Below, one piece after another: positions 10,621 through 19,638 of a DNA stretch of 23,886 bases. This DNA is from Larix sibirica (lineage: Eukaryota; Streptophyta; Pinopsida; Pinales; Pinaceae). The DNA is taken from NCBI GenBank assembly GCA_004151065.3, contig NWUY0300022537.1:2051-25936 (forward strand), in the 5' to 3' direction. The translations under genes were made by a program, and so were the position numbers. Under the pieces are notes generated by a model. It saw nothing but the letters and a program-made list of their open reading frames with translations. It had not been told where the DNA came from and searched no databases. Position 1 is the stretch's first letter. Each line of letters begins with the position of its first letter.

Positions 10621-10636
10621 AGATATTCTTGAACTT
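10621..10636 (-). repeat. Target-site duplication, 5' side of LINE-A
   Basis: AGATATTCTTGAACTT directly follows the 5' end of LINE-A and matches 5073-5088 at 14 of 16 bases. This pair fixes the element's outer limits. Confidence 0.75.
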
Positions 10637-11615
10637 GAGCTTCACTAAAATAATAATTAGACTAAGTGGCTTACCCACCTGTTTTGAGATATTTTCAGGA
10701 AGATTCATATTGGAAATTACAAGAATAGACTTACAATAAGTGCAATGTTTTGGGAACCAAAATATAAAACTTTTTGGTATCTAAGTATTTTGGACCACCT
10801 TGATACTACTTTTGGACCCCACAACATTTTTATATTGTGTTGAAAGTAATATATATCTCATTTATAACAAGAATATTTTAACAATGCTATTGTTGTGTAT
10901 AGTTTATGAGCATACATGATGTGTTTTATTAAGTTGTGAGTGGTTGATGACACATGAAATTTAGACAGCTTTTGTCTGCTCATGAGAAGTTTCTTTTGGG
11001 TTGAAAATGCATCAGATATTTCATTCCTAAACAATAGAAAAGTGCATCAATATTGATACATCATTAAGCCAAAGGATATTTGTGCAAGTGTTGCTCCCTA
11101 TATAGGTGAGTAGGGAAAACATGTTTGCACATGCTCCAACCTTAATATAATTTCTCATGTAAAGTATCTCATTTGTTTCAAGTTCGGGAATTCAAATATT
11201 AAATAGTTTTTAAATTCTGATGGGATTATCCCTGTGATGGGATTTATTTAACATTTATGCTCTCTTGCTAAAACATTCTCAACATTTTTGTGATCAGGTC
11301 TGCAAAGTTGTTGTTCCAGAAAACTTTTATGTTATCTCTGCCTTGCTTATTATGTTTCTTCTAAAATGGAAGTTGCATATCTATTCTAATTTGGAATATT
11401 TATAGTAAGATTCGAAAACTTTCTTAATATAAATGTGACATCTTATGAAGTTTTCATTGTGATCATTGTACACACTTATTTAATACAAATTCTCTTTTCC
11501 CAATATGTTGACTATTGCTATAGGGACCTTCTCCTTTTGGCAATAAGGAATAGTAAGTCTGGCTCGAAACACAATTTGGGAATTAGAGGGAAGGTGATAG
11601 GTTGTGATAATTCCA
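10637..11615. other. No gene recognised
   Basis: AT-rich flank of LINE-A. No supported reading frame or element end. A plus-strand stretch (11518-11668) is open for about 50 codons but has no recognisable motif, and it partly overlaps the decayed minus-strand gene. Confidence 0.45.
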
Positions 11616-13326
11616 CTAATTTTGACAATGTTGGAGATTGCAAATCACCTCTGACATATGATTTTTGAATTTCCCTGGCACTTTGTACCAATTTTGTGTT
11701 TTACAAATGGTCATCGCTTTTTTAAAATATTTTTGACCAAGTTGACCAACATTGTGCCATTGAAAATATTGTTTTCCATGTTGCTGTGAAAAGCACTGAT
11801 ATATTTGTTTTTGGTCTGATTGCTCATTATCCATTTCCATCAAATGTTTTTTCTCCTTATTTATTTCATCTTCTTCACTCTCCTGCTCAATAGCAATCTT
11901 TCCCCTGTGAAAGTCTACTTCTTCTTTACCTTAAACTATCTTTTGCTTCTCTAATCCAAATGAGGTGAAATATTTGACTCATGCAGGGACACTTCCCTAC
12001 TTGTGACTTATTGATATCATTTCCTATCAAGTGTTGAGGATATATTTAAATTTCCACATCATAAAAGTGCACAGTTTCATTATTCTAGTCTTATGGCATT
12101 AAATTATCCTTTCTCTATGGATCCTTGGTTAATGTTGTATATAGTTTTGGAACTATACTATGATGTTGAAATTTTTCCATGCAAGATAGCTCTTGCTTTG
12201 GATTTTTCATCTCTAGCTTGTTCAATATAGATATATTATCCCTTTTCCCAAGAATTCATCCACCTGTAATAATAGGATCCACTAAAGTGTTGCTCCAGTC
12301 CTGTAAAGAACATGATGCAAATCTCATTGAACTGACTGTCGAAGGATAAATTGGTTCTTGGTTTCCTCGACCATGCAAAAGTATAGGTTGGTTAAGTCCG
12401 ATCTATGGAGTTAATGAATTTGTTTGCACTCCAAACCTGGATAAATCTTCCCCTGATGGTATATTCCTATGAATTTTGGAATTTACAACAAGTATATTGC
12501 TTGAAACACCAGATAAAGTAGGAGCATAACTTTAATCAATATAATAAACACTAGAATCTTCAAAGATAGAAGTTTTTGGAGTGCTTCCTGATAGATATTT
12601 TGCATTCTTAGTTGCATTTTCAATAGAAACTTTATTTCCCTCAGAAATATTGTGAGACAATATTTTGAGTTTTGGTAAAACTCTTTTTTGCATTCTCTAA
12701 TGTTGTGTCATAGGAACTCCCAATTTAAGCTTCAAATCACAGAATGGAAACCAACATAAATTATCAACTATATATTATAGTGTCTATGAGAAAGCTAGCA
12801 TAAAAAACATGTTGCTATCTATTCTGGAACTGTTCTATGTAATATTACTCCAAATATGATAAGATAATAATTTTATTGATGAATTTCCAATGGTAGGGTC
12901 CAATGGATAGAATAAAAAATATTCATGCAGAAAAACATAATTTGTACATTGTTCATATTGGGGTTCTCACATAGCCTTTCCGACATTGGAGTGGGATCCA
13001 AACAAATTTTGGGTTGGACTTCCTTCAGTACTCTTGACTCAATTCCCTATAAGCACAAAATAAAGGTTAGCGAATCACAAGTTACTTACAGCTTCACCTT
13101 TCAATTTTGATCTATGCATTATCGAAGTTCCATCACTAACCATAATATCACTGTATGTCCAAGAATCCTATGGCATGGATGAAATGTCCTTTACAATATT
13201 TTCCATAGTTGGATGTAAAAGCACTTTCTGCACCACTAGAAATGATTCTCCTGAAGAAAAAAAATCACTTGAAATTGGTGAACCCTTATAATCCTGTACC
13301 TGCATTTGTGAACTATTTTATAGATC
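11616..13326 (-). pseudogene. Eroded multi-exon gene, family unknown
   Basis: The minus strand holds several long, nearly stop-free stretches. A first exon-like block at about 13317-13092 (SSGESFLVVQKVLLHPTMEN, TSIMHRSKLKGEA) follows a pyrimidine-rich TTTCTTTTAG acceptor and ends at GTAAGT. A second block follows a CTAAC branch-like site and TTATAG near 13048 (VLKEVQPKICLDPTPMSE). The longest block, about 12731-11980, reads ILSHNISEGNKVSIENATK, FGVQTNSLTP and MRFASCSLQDWSNTLVDPII. It has stops only at about 12699, 12534, 12405, 12258, 12117, 12093, 12087 and 12048, roughly one per 45 codons in its first two thirds. After a frameshift near 11970, a 75-codon open end follows (EEVDFHRGKIAIEQESEEDE into 11843-11616), acidic then aromatic. 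No family is recognised. The proposed intron of about 43 bases is short for a plant. A decayed transposon gene is also possible. Confidence 0.5.
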
Positions 13327-14699
13327 TAAAAGAAAGATAAATATGAAAATGAAATCTCATCTTATATCTTGGTACTCAAAGTGGCCTACATAACCATATT
13401 TTATTGTACCGTAATAAAAAATAGTAGATATGGTAAAATTTAGTCATCCTAAAGACTAGGTTGAGCACATCAACTAGGATATAAACCCAATCACATCCAA
13501 AAGATGGTTTGATTGCATATCAAATTAAAACCCCTCTAATCTTGTGACTTACAATAAAATTAAGACAGATTAAACCAGTGTTAATAAATTGTAGGGTTAC
13601 ATGGGGACGAGTTCCGGAGCATGGGGAACATGTTCCCTGTGCTCCTAGGGCATGGGTACTCCAAGAGGGTACATTTGTCCACATCCCCTTTTTTGCAGGA
13701 TTCAATGGGATCACTAGGAAACATACCCATCAAAACACAATATCAAGCTCCCTTTTGACCAAAGACCACTGTTTTGAGAAACAAAAAGACAAAAAAAGAA
13801 GAAAAATGATGAATGTAAACCTAATGGATAAGTGGATGGGGAGGAGAAGCTTGATGAGGCAAATTCAGGTTAGTTCATGTGGCATTGAGTATTTTAGAAA
13901 ATACAAATGATTTTGATTAAGATAGTGACATTCCCATGGTTGGTCCTTATTCCTTCATGCAGTAATAAGATGCGGAGACATGCTCCTTTGTCATGTGACC
14001 TATTCTTAGATCAATAATTTTATGACTTACATCCATATATTCTGAATTTTCTTACTGTAGTGAGAAATACAATAATATTAGATGATTTATAAATTGTGAT
14101 TATTATGTTATGTGAAATCATTACATGTAGCATTTATTATTTATTATGTCACATATAATTATGTATGCTATTGACACATTATTTTTAGCATTTCAATTAT
14201 TTATGTTTCACTTTTCATATATTTTAGTTTTAATTTTAAATTTGAAATATTTCAGGGGAAGTACCTTGTGTCAGAGACCACAGTGTGCCCTACAGTGTTC
14301 ACTAGAATTTGGAGGGTGTTGCCACACGTCCCCTAGATGTGTTTCCCCACTCATGTATCCCCACATCCTAGAAACCTAGTGGAACATTGATAAATCATAT
14401 TTCAATCTATTATTAAACTTTCAAATCAATGTCCCATTCTAACGTATTTCATAAACTCTAAAACATTAACAAAAAATTGTCAATATTTAGTACTGCTACA
14501 TTAAGCTTAAATGAATGTGTTGCAATATTTGTTATTCACGACCATAACACACATGTTGGAAAAAAATTGTCTAGCCACTGAAACAAGATTTATGTTCACC
14601 CAATATTTGACCTAGAATAGGCTTGTTGCAAAAGACCGATTAGAAGCTATATATAAAAGTATTATTTGAATAACAATTACATGACATAAAGGCTCCTCA
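13327..14699. other. Mostly non-coding; G-rich and C-rich patches
   Basis: No supported gene. A GC-rich patch at about 13600-13690 contains a perfect 14-bp palindrome GGGAACATGTTCCC (13624-13637). A C-rich patch lies at about 14265-14385 (CACGTCCCC, GTTTCCCCACTC, ATCCCCACATCC). The two lie in roughly inverted sense around AT-rich sequence, with a weak terminal match, TAGGGTTACATGGGG against the reverse complement of CCCCACATCCTAGAAACCTA. That would fit an old non-autonomous DNA transposon, but no target duplication was found. Confidence 0.3.
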
Positions 14700-15290
14700 A
14701 GAATTCTTAGAGCTCTCTCTCCATCTTTTTCTGGTACATAGACCAGAAATGCTTGGCTTTGTTTATGATAGGAACTTTGGATCTCTGTTCTACCACTTTT
14801 AGAATACCCCTAGGCCTAGACACCACTCGGAGGATTTCATCCTTTTGTACTATGATACCAATAGACATGGACACTAAGGGTCTGAGTTTCCGAAAACCAA
14901 TAGAACCATTCCAGTAAAGTCCAAACCCATGAGTCCATGACCCCCTTCAACAAGACCCTTGCAGATTTTCTGACTCATATCCCAAGACAAACTCACCTTT
15001 CCAGTAGAGTGTACTCCCATACAATAGAAACATGCCACTTTCCTGTGATGGTGAAACACACTCTCGGTAATCTTTCTTACATTACTTTGGAACAATCCTC
15101 TATCACTATTTTCTTCATTTTGGCCGTATATGGGAAGATAGAGATACATATATAAAGGTGTATGGCCTACAACAATGTAGTGTTTCCCACTTCTCTTTAG
15201 CAGACAGGTCTAGTGGGCACTGAGGCTACTTCCCTTCCCCTAGTACCCTCATCTGAGGCATCACCCCAAGGCATTTTGATTCTTCCCCTC
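14700..15290 (-). pseudogene. Decayed coding stretch with a Cys-rich segment
   Basis: The minus-strand frame from 15149 is open for 91 codons (RKITESVFHHHRKVACFYC, LSWDMSQKICKGLVEGGHG). It hits a stop near 14876, and the sense continues in another phase as SMSIGIIVQKDEILRVV, SKVPIINKAKHFWSMYQKK to about 14700, so one frameshift is implied. Upstream, to about 15290, a third phase reads MPWGDASDEGTRGREVASVP. The pair CFYC with downstream His recalls a knuckle-like motif, but the spacing is not canonical. A retroelement ORF1 or gag-like origin is a guess. Overlapping plus-strand frames also exist, so the strand assignment is moderate at best. Confidence 0.35.
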
Positions 15291-15474
15291 CATAGTACTG
15301 TATCACTTTAGTTTTTCCACTTAAACTTTCTTTTCCAACTGTAATATCTTGTATCTTAGATTAAATAATTCTATCTTTTTTATATAGCAGTCGTTTTCCC
15401 TCCCAGTTATTGATAGTATAATAATTAGCAGACCCATTGACCTATTTGTCATCATTTGTTGGACATTAATAAAA

Positions 15475-15499
15475 TTATCTTATCTTATCTTATCTTATC
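15475..15499 (+). repeat. Five TTATC units after AATAAA
   Basis: Five exact TTATC units follow an AATAAA hexamer at 15468-15473. Short microsatellite tails directly after a poly-A signal are typical of the 3' ends of some non-LTR retroelements. No matching plus-strand coding region was identified upstream, so this may be a simple microsatellite. Confidence 0.6.
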
Positions 15500-15862
15500 A
15501 TGGTGAAACGAGATATGGATGTTAAGCAAACTAGTTTAGTGCATAATATCAAATATTTTGTTTTATTTAATCAAGTTGAAAGGAAATCTCTAAATCTAGG
15601 GACAAGTTGGTTTAAAAGGTGACTATCAAGGCCTACAATATTATCATTGAAGACATAGTTAAGGATTGTTAAATCAATGTCTTTATTGAGGCTTATTCAG
15701 AGTTGTCTTATGACAATACGTGATTGGGGATACCTTAGTTTCTGCCATATATAGTCTAAAAGCATTAGTTTCCTAAAGTGTTTTCTTTTAACACTTACAA
15801 ATTGATTAAGATCATTTTCTTTGGACTTTATTTTGTCCTAATTTTTTGACATATCCTTGCAG
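15500..15862. other. No gene recognised
   Basis: AT-rich sequence with no reading frame, repeat or element end that could be supported. Confidence 0.45.
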
Positions 15863-16077
15863 TTGTGCGTAAATCATCTCCTGTCCACTTCATATTCAAT
15901 GGCACATATGTTTCTCACCTCCAACAAACGGTGGAATGCACTGTTGGTGTTAAGGTGAGGAATATGTTCTTGAAACTCAAGTCTATTGCAGACTTGCCAA
16001 CCTTTGAATATGATTATGTTAAGGAATTGACATTGTGGTTTTTTACTTATTCAACACATGACTTGTGGAGGATATAG
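15863..16077 (+). pseudogene. Exon-like island, family unknown
   Basis: A plus-strand open stretch follows a TCCTTGCAG acceptor-like site ending at 15862. It reads RKSSPVHFIFNGTYVSHL and continues to TVGVK, where AAG|GTGAGG offers a donor near 15954. The frame stays open beyond the donor (SIADLPTFEYDYVKELTLWF) to a stop at 16077. Either a 90-base exon or a 70-codon open stretch is possible. The codon content is less base-biased than the surroundings. No domain is recognised and no partner exon was proven nearby. It may be a remnant of a host gene exon within intronic or intergenic DNA. Confidence 0.25.
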
Positions 16078-16861
16078 AAGATCTTCATCCACATTTACTA
16101 AAGGAGAAAAAAAGAAAGACATTTTTGTAGAGTTGTGGGATGTATGTAGACATGAGTGCTACAAATATTGTTGATCACTGTTTTACTCAAAAATTAATGG
16201 TGAGGAAGAATGCCTTTGTTAATTTTTGGATATGGTGGCATACCTTGCGGATGTAATCATCTTGTAAATCTCTATTTGGGTTGCTTTATATCAAAACCGC
16301 TAGGATATATTTCACTCTCAATAAAATAGATCTTTCCAAAATAAAAGACTTACATGATATGGTCACTTTTGCTTATATGTGGTAGGAATCTATACTGTAC
16401 AGTGTTTTTTTAGAATGGATATGGTAATTATGCATTATATCATCACATATTTACAATTAGTAGTTCCATTGGTAATCCCAATAGGATTTGAATGTAATCT
16501 CTAATTTATATCATAAAATATCTAGTGATATGTGGCAAGACTTCCAAGAGAAGCTAAGTTAGGATTAATAGGATTCTGTTCTATGTACATTGTAAAGCCA
16601 TCTAAGGGGTGATACACTATAAATTATAAATACATACCAATGTTTTCTTTATAGTAATATTGGGTTGAACTTGAAGGTACTTTTAAGGACATTCTTGCTA
16701 GCAAGGATTTATTTTGGAATTTGAATTTAGGTTTTGAAATATTCTCTATTTTATCTCTTGACACATATATCATTGATCTCAAATTCTTATGTTCTACTAC
16801 ATTTATGTTGTTTTCCAATATTATAGATTTTTTTGTATGAACCAAGATTAGTTTCCAACAT
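16078..16861. other. No gene recognised
   Basis: AT-rich sequence. A minus-strand open stretch at 16872-16624 has 82 codons but a Lys/Asn/Ile-rich composition that follows base bias, and no motif. Confidence 0.45.
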
Positions 16862-17254
16862 ACAGGAAACAAAACAATATAGTGAGAAAAATATGTATCA
16901 AAAGCAATTGATTAAAGATGACATGGAATATGGAATGTGAAGATTGTAATAAATTCTTCACATAACAGATTATGGATAAAAGATTTATCAGTCTTATCTC
17001 CTTTGGAATATTCATCGTACTTTATGTACAAAATTTTGAATACAAACTAAAGCAGAAAATGTGAGTATCTCTAGTGTTGATATATGGTGGTGTCATTTTT
17101 TAAAAATATTCGACTCTTGATGGCCGTTGTTTTATGATGGTATAAGTTCTAATCATATAAATATAAATAAGATGTCAAATATCTAGCATAAATAGCAAGT
17201 TTTTTTTATTTCAAATGCCAACATCAATAGTTTTCTTAGGGTTATGATATTATG
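16862..17254 (+). repeat. Direct duplication, copy 1
   Basis: About 393 bp matching 17585-17982 in the same orientation. Shared blocks include CAATATAGTGAGAAA, ATATGGAATGTGAAGATTG, ACTAAAGCAGAAAATGTG, TATTCGACTCTT and CATCAATAGTTTTCTTA. By eye it is clearly diverged, with point changes and small indels. Confidence 0.9.
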
Positions 17255-17274
17255 TTGGTTGTCAGCTTATGCAG

Positions 17275-17447
17275 TGGATAGGGATTTTGTAGGGGTAGAC
17301 TTTCAGTTACAATTGGTTAATGGTGTGATTGCTAGTGGTCAGTTGGACAATGCAGCAGTGGCTGTAGAACTGGAAACATACCTTCTTGATTATCTCTATG
17401 AAAATCTAAAGGATTTTTGCTTGGTTCAATATGGGGATGTTATCTAA
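17275..17447 (+). pseudogene. Exon-like open stretch between duplication copies
   Basis: Following CAGCTTATGCAG (acceptor-like, ending 17274), an open frame reads VDRDFVGVDFQLQLVNGV, IASGQLDNAAVAVELETYLL and NLKDFCLVQYGDVI to a TAA at 17447. With 57 codons, a balanced amino-acid composition, acidic patches and no Lys/Asn excess, it differs from the surrounding AT-driven frames. It looks like the last exon of a real gene. No family is recognised. It lies in the spacer of the 0.4-kb direct duplication, immediately after copy 1. The equivalent position after copy 2 has no similar coding sequence. A remnant or functional terminal exon are both possible. Confidence 0.35.
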
Positions 17448-17584
17448 TATTTTTTGTATTGTTATTTGTTCATTTATGCTTCTACATTTTTCACTAACTC
17501 TATACTTTTCCTGATAACTCTAATGAGAAAATTGCTTTGTTTATCTTAGGATGAACCTTACTACACATAATTGCTTCTATTCAT

Positions 17585-17982
17585 ATAGGAAACATAGCAA
17601 TATAGTGAGAAATATATGGATAAAATGCAATTGATTAAATATGCCATGAAATATGGAATGTGAAGATTGTAATAAATTCATCATATAATGAGTTATGGAT
17701 AAAAGGTATATTACAACCTTCTCTTCTTTGGAATCTCTTCATTTGGAATTTATGTACAAACTTTTGAATACTAACTAAAGCAGAAAATGTGGGGATACCT
17801 AGCGTTTTTATATGGCGGTGTCATTTTTTTTAATATTCGACTCTTAATGGCCCTTGCTTTGTGATGGTATAAGCTATAATCAGTTAAATGTAGAGAAGCT
17901 GTCAAATAGCCTAGAGATAAATAACAAGTTTGTTGAGTGCCACTAGAAACATCAATAGTTTTCTTATGGTTATGGTATTATG
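17585..17982 (+). repeat. Direct duplication, copy 2
   Basis: Second copy of 16862-17254, offset 723 bp at the left end and 728 bp at the right. It ends about 145 bp before the LTR-like terminus at 18129. Confidence 0.9.
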
Positions 17983-18128
17983 ATAATGTTCACTCAGTCC
18001 TTGGAGGGATATTGCAAGTAGTGGTTCAAAGAGTTGTCTTTTGGGTCTATTGCTTATTTCCCCCCTTTAAACTTTTAGTAGTGGAAATGGATGAGGTGAA
18101 TATTTTGAGTACAATTTATGTCATATAT

Positions 18129-18347
18129 TGTTGGAATATTCTCACCATATTATATTGGTACTGCATGCTTTGCATGCATGCATGCATTCCATGCAGCACT
18201 CCATGCATCCATGCATTTGCAGTTGAGTGTCCTAGCACCTAGTCATTACTTCCCCCCCCCAGAGCTTGTTTTTGGCCATCATTAGCCCTCCTATCCACTC
18301 AGAGCACCTTGGTTACATCACTGGAGTTCCAATGCGCTCTCATGCAT
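18129..18347 (+). mobile_element. LTR-like terminus, copy 1
   Basis: It begins TGTTGGAATATTCTCACC, and the first 17 bases match the sequence starting at 23833. The similarity continues as TTGGT..TGCATGC and CATTCCATGCA. A TG start shared by two unrelated sites is the hallmark of an LTR end. The right boundary is not determined: no CA end with a repeat of the flanking TATAT was found, and an N lies at 18348. No gag or pol sequence follows, so this is a solo or truncated LTR, or a misjoined copy. It contains a 9-C run at 18252-18260. Confidence 0.55.
18162..18215 (+). promoter_or_regulatory. Cluster of CATGCA (RY-type) motifs
   Basis: Six CATGCA hexamers occur at 18173, 18177, 18181, 18190, 18202 and 18210, with the complementary TGCATG at 18162, 18171, 18175 and 18179. 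CATGCA is the core of the RY element bound by plant B3 factors such as ABI3 and FUS3. It lies inside the LTR-like sequence, where a promoter would be. A simple-repeat origin is equally possible. The second copy at the window end shows two CATGCA hexamers in the part that is visible. Confidence 0.3.
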
Positions 18348-18348
18348 N
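18348..18348. other. Single ambiguous base (N)
   Basis: This is the only N in the window. It sits just after CTCATGCAT within or at the end of the LTR-like sequence. It could be an unresolved base or mark an assembly join. The sequence on either side should not be assumed contiguous. Confidence 0.95.
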
Positions 18349-18784
18349 AATATAAATAATTATATCTTTTTATTAATATTATGTCATAAAAAAAGGAAGG
18401 GGCTTATCATAGTCAGGGGTGAATCCAAAAGAGATGTAACTAAAAGTAGAGACTTGCCCAGTGTTAAAAATAGTTTCATGATTCAAAGTAAGCATAAAAA
18501 ATTAGAATCTAAGAAACCGCCTCAGCCTTATGCACAATAAACACAACCCATAATCTTTCCATAAAGTATTGCGCATAAAGCACCATATGGTATGTTTGGC
18601 AGAGACAATACACAAAAATCACATCATAGCCTCATGAGTCTTCATGTAAGCAAACAGTAAAAAGTGGTTTCGTGTTAGCAAGTGTCTAGTTTGAATGGAT
18701 GATGTACACTAGTTTATGTTTGATAGGTTTATTAGAGAAGTTATCTATTGATGTGAGAAAGCATCTTTTAGATTTACCCAAATC
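18349..18784. other. No gene recognised
   Basis: AT-rich sequence following the N. No reading frame, element end or RNA gene could be supported. Confidence 0.45.
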
Positions 18785-18941
18785 ATTAAAAATAATAATA
18801 ATAATAATAATAAACTCATAAAAACTTCAATGTTTCATCAAATGCATTTGTGACAATACACTAAACCCAAATTGTTAAAAATAATAATAAACTCATCAAA
18901 ACTCCAATATTTTATCAAATGCATCCATGACAATACACTTA
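18785..18941 (+). repeat. Tandem imperfect duplication starting in (AAT)n
   Basis: Copy 1 (18785-18864) and copy 2 (18873-18941) both read TTAAAAATAATAATAA, then ACTCAT.AAAACT.CAAT, then ATCAAATGCAT and TGACAATACACT. Copy 1 has a longer AAT array (about 18789-18813). A microsatellite at the copy start suggests slippage or break repair. Confidence 0.85.
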
Positions 18942-19440
18942 AGTGCATTCTCTGTGGGAAAAAGAAAAAGCCCACGTATGTTGGCATATTCCTTTTTAAA
19001 AAATCAAAATGTTTAATCATTAACCACAGCATGCAACCCCACAAAAGTTGCCTAACCTTGCACTGAAACTGTTGCCGAAGCAGTAACCTTGCACTGAAAC
19101 TGTTGCCGAAGCAGCTACATATTGATCTCTAGTGAGCTTTTAAATAAATATAATTTTAAGAAAAGCTCATACTTTCCTGAAAAGCCTCTACCATCTTTCT
19201 AAATTTATAGTCAATCTGGTCTTAAAATATCTCACGCATTATTAGAACCTCTTTACATATAAAACCTTGTTCAATCTTTAGCGACAACAAGCCACCTTTT
19301 ACTTCTGGACTTGGCCCATAAAGCAAAATGGAAGAGGAGACTTTGACACAGTGGGTACTCACATCATAACCCCGTAAACTTCTAAACATTTTTTCCAAAT
19401 TCCCCTGCAATCCTTTCAGGGATCCCCCAGGCTTCTTTGA
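18838..19440 (-). pseudogene. Eroded exon(s), family unknown
   Basis: A single minus-strand phase reads KKPGGSLKGLQGNLEKMF, RSLRGYDVSTHCVKVSSSIL, YGPSPEVKGGLLSLKIEQGF and ICKEVLIMREIF to a TAA at 19222. It resumes with DQIDYKFRKMVEAFQESMSF until another TAA, then runs with further stops through a tandem repeat to 18838. The first 90 codons have a balanced, gene-like composition. Possible splice borders include TTGCAG near 19410 at the start and a weak donor after EAFQ. No family is recognised. It points away from the plus-strand eroded exon at 19639-20173, with about 200 bp between them. The lower part (19052-18838) may be chance. Confidence 0.35.
19053..19114 (+). repeat. Exact 31-bp tandem duplication
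   Basis: Two identical 31-bp units, 19053-19083 and 19084-19114, starting TAACCTTGCACTGAAACTG and ending GCCGAAGCAG. Perfect identity indicates a recent event, unlike the surrounding older repeats. Confidence 0.97.
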
Positions 19441-19638
19441 CGCAAAGACTTATTAGAAGTAAAAATATAAACCTTAACCCAGGGAGGAAAAACAACAGCA
19501 ACTTGCTACCCAAGGTAGCTCATATAGCACAGGAATCTCTCTGCCAGTTGAGTTGGGTAAATAAATAAATAAATCCCCTCAAATAAAAACCAATATGATA
19601 AACCCATTTCATTCCCTTATGAGAATCAAACCCATAGT

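Noticed and set aside
13520-13910. Open frames on both strands in the GC-rich patch (64 and 110 codons)
   Set aside because: Openness on both strands comes from local GC content. Neither has a motif, and the plus-strand one ends in a low-complexity Lys-rich run.
17937-18242. 101-codon plus-strand frame
   Set aside because: It runs from duplication copy 2 across the LTR-like boundary at 18129 and ends in the CATGCA repeat, so it is a chance fusion frame.
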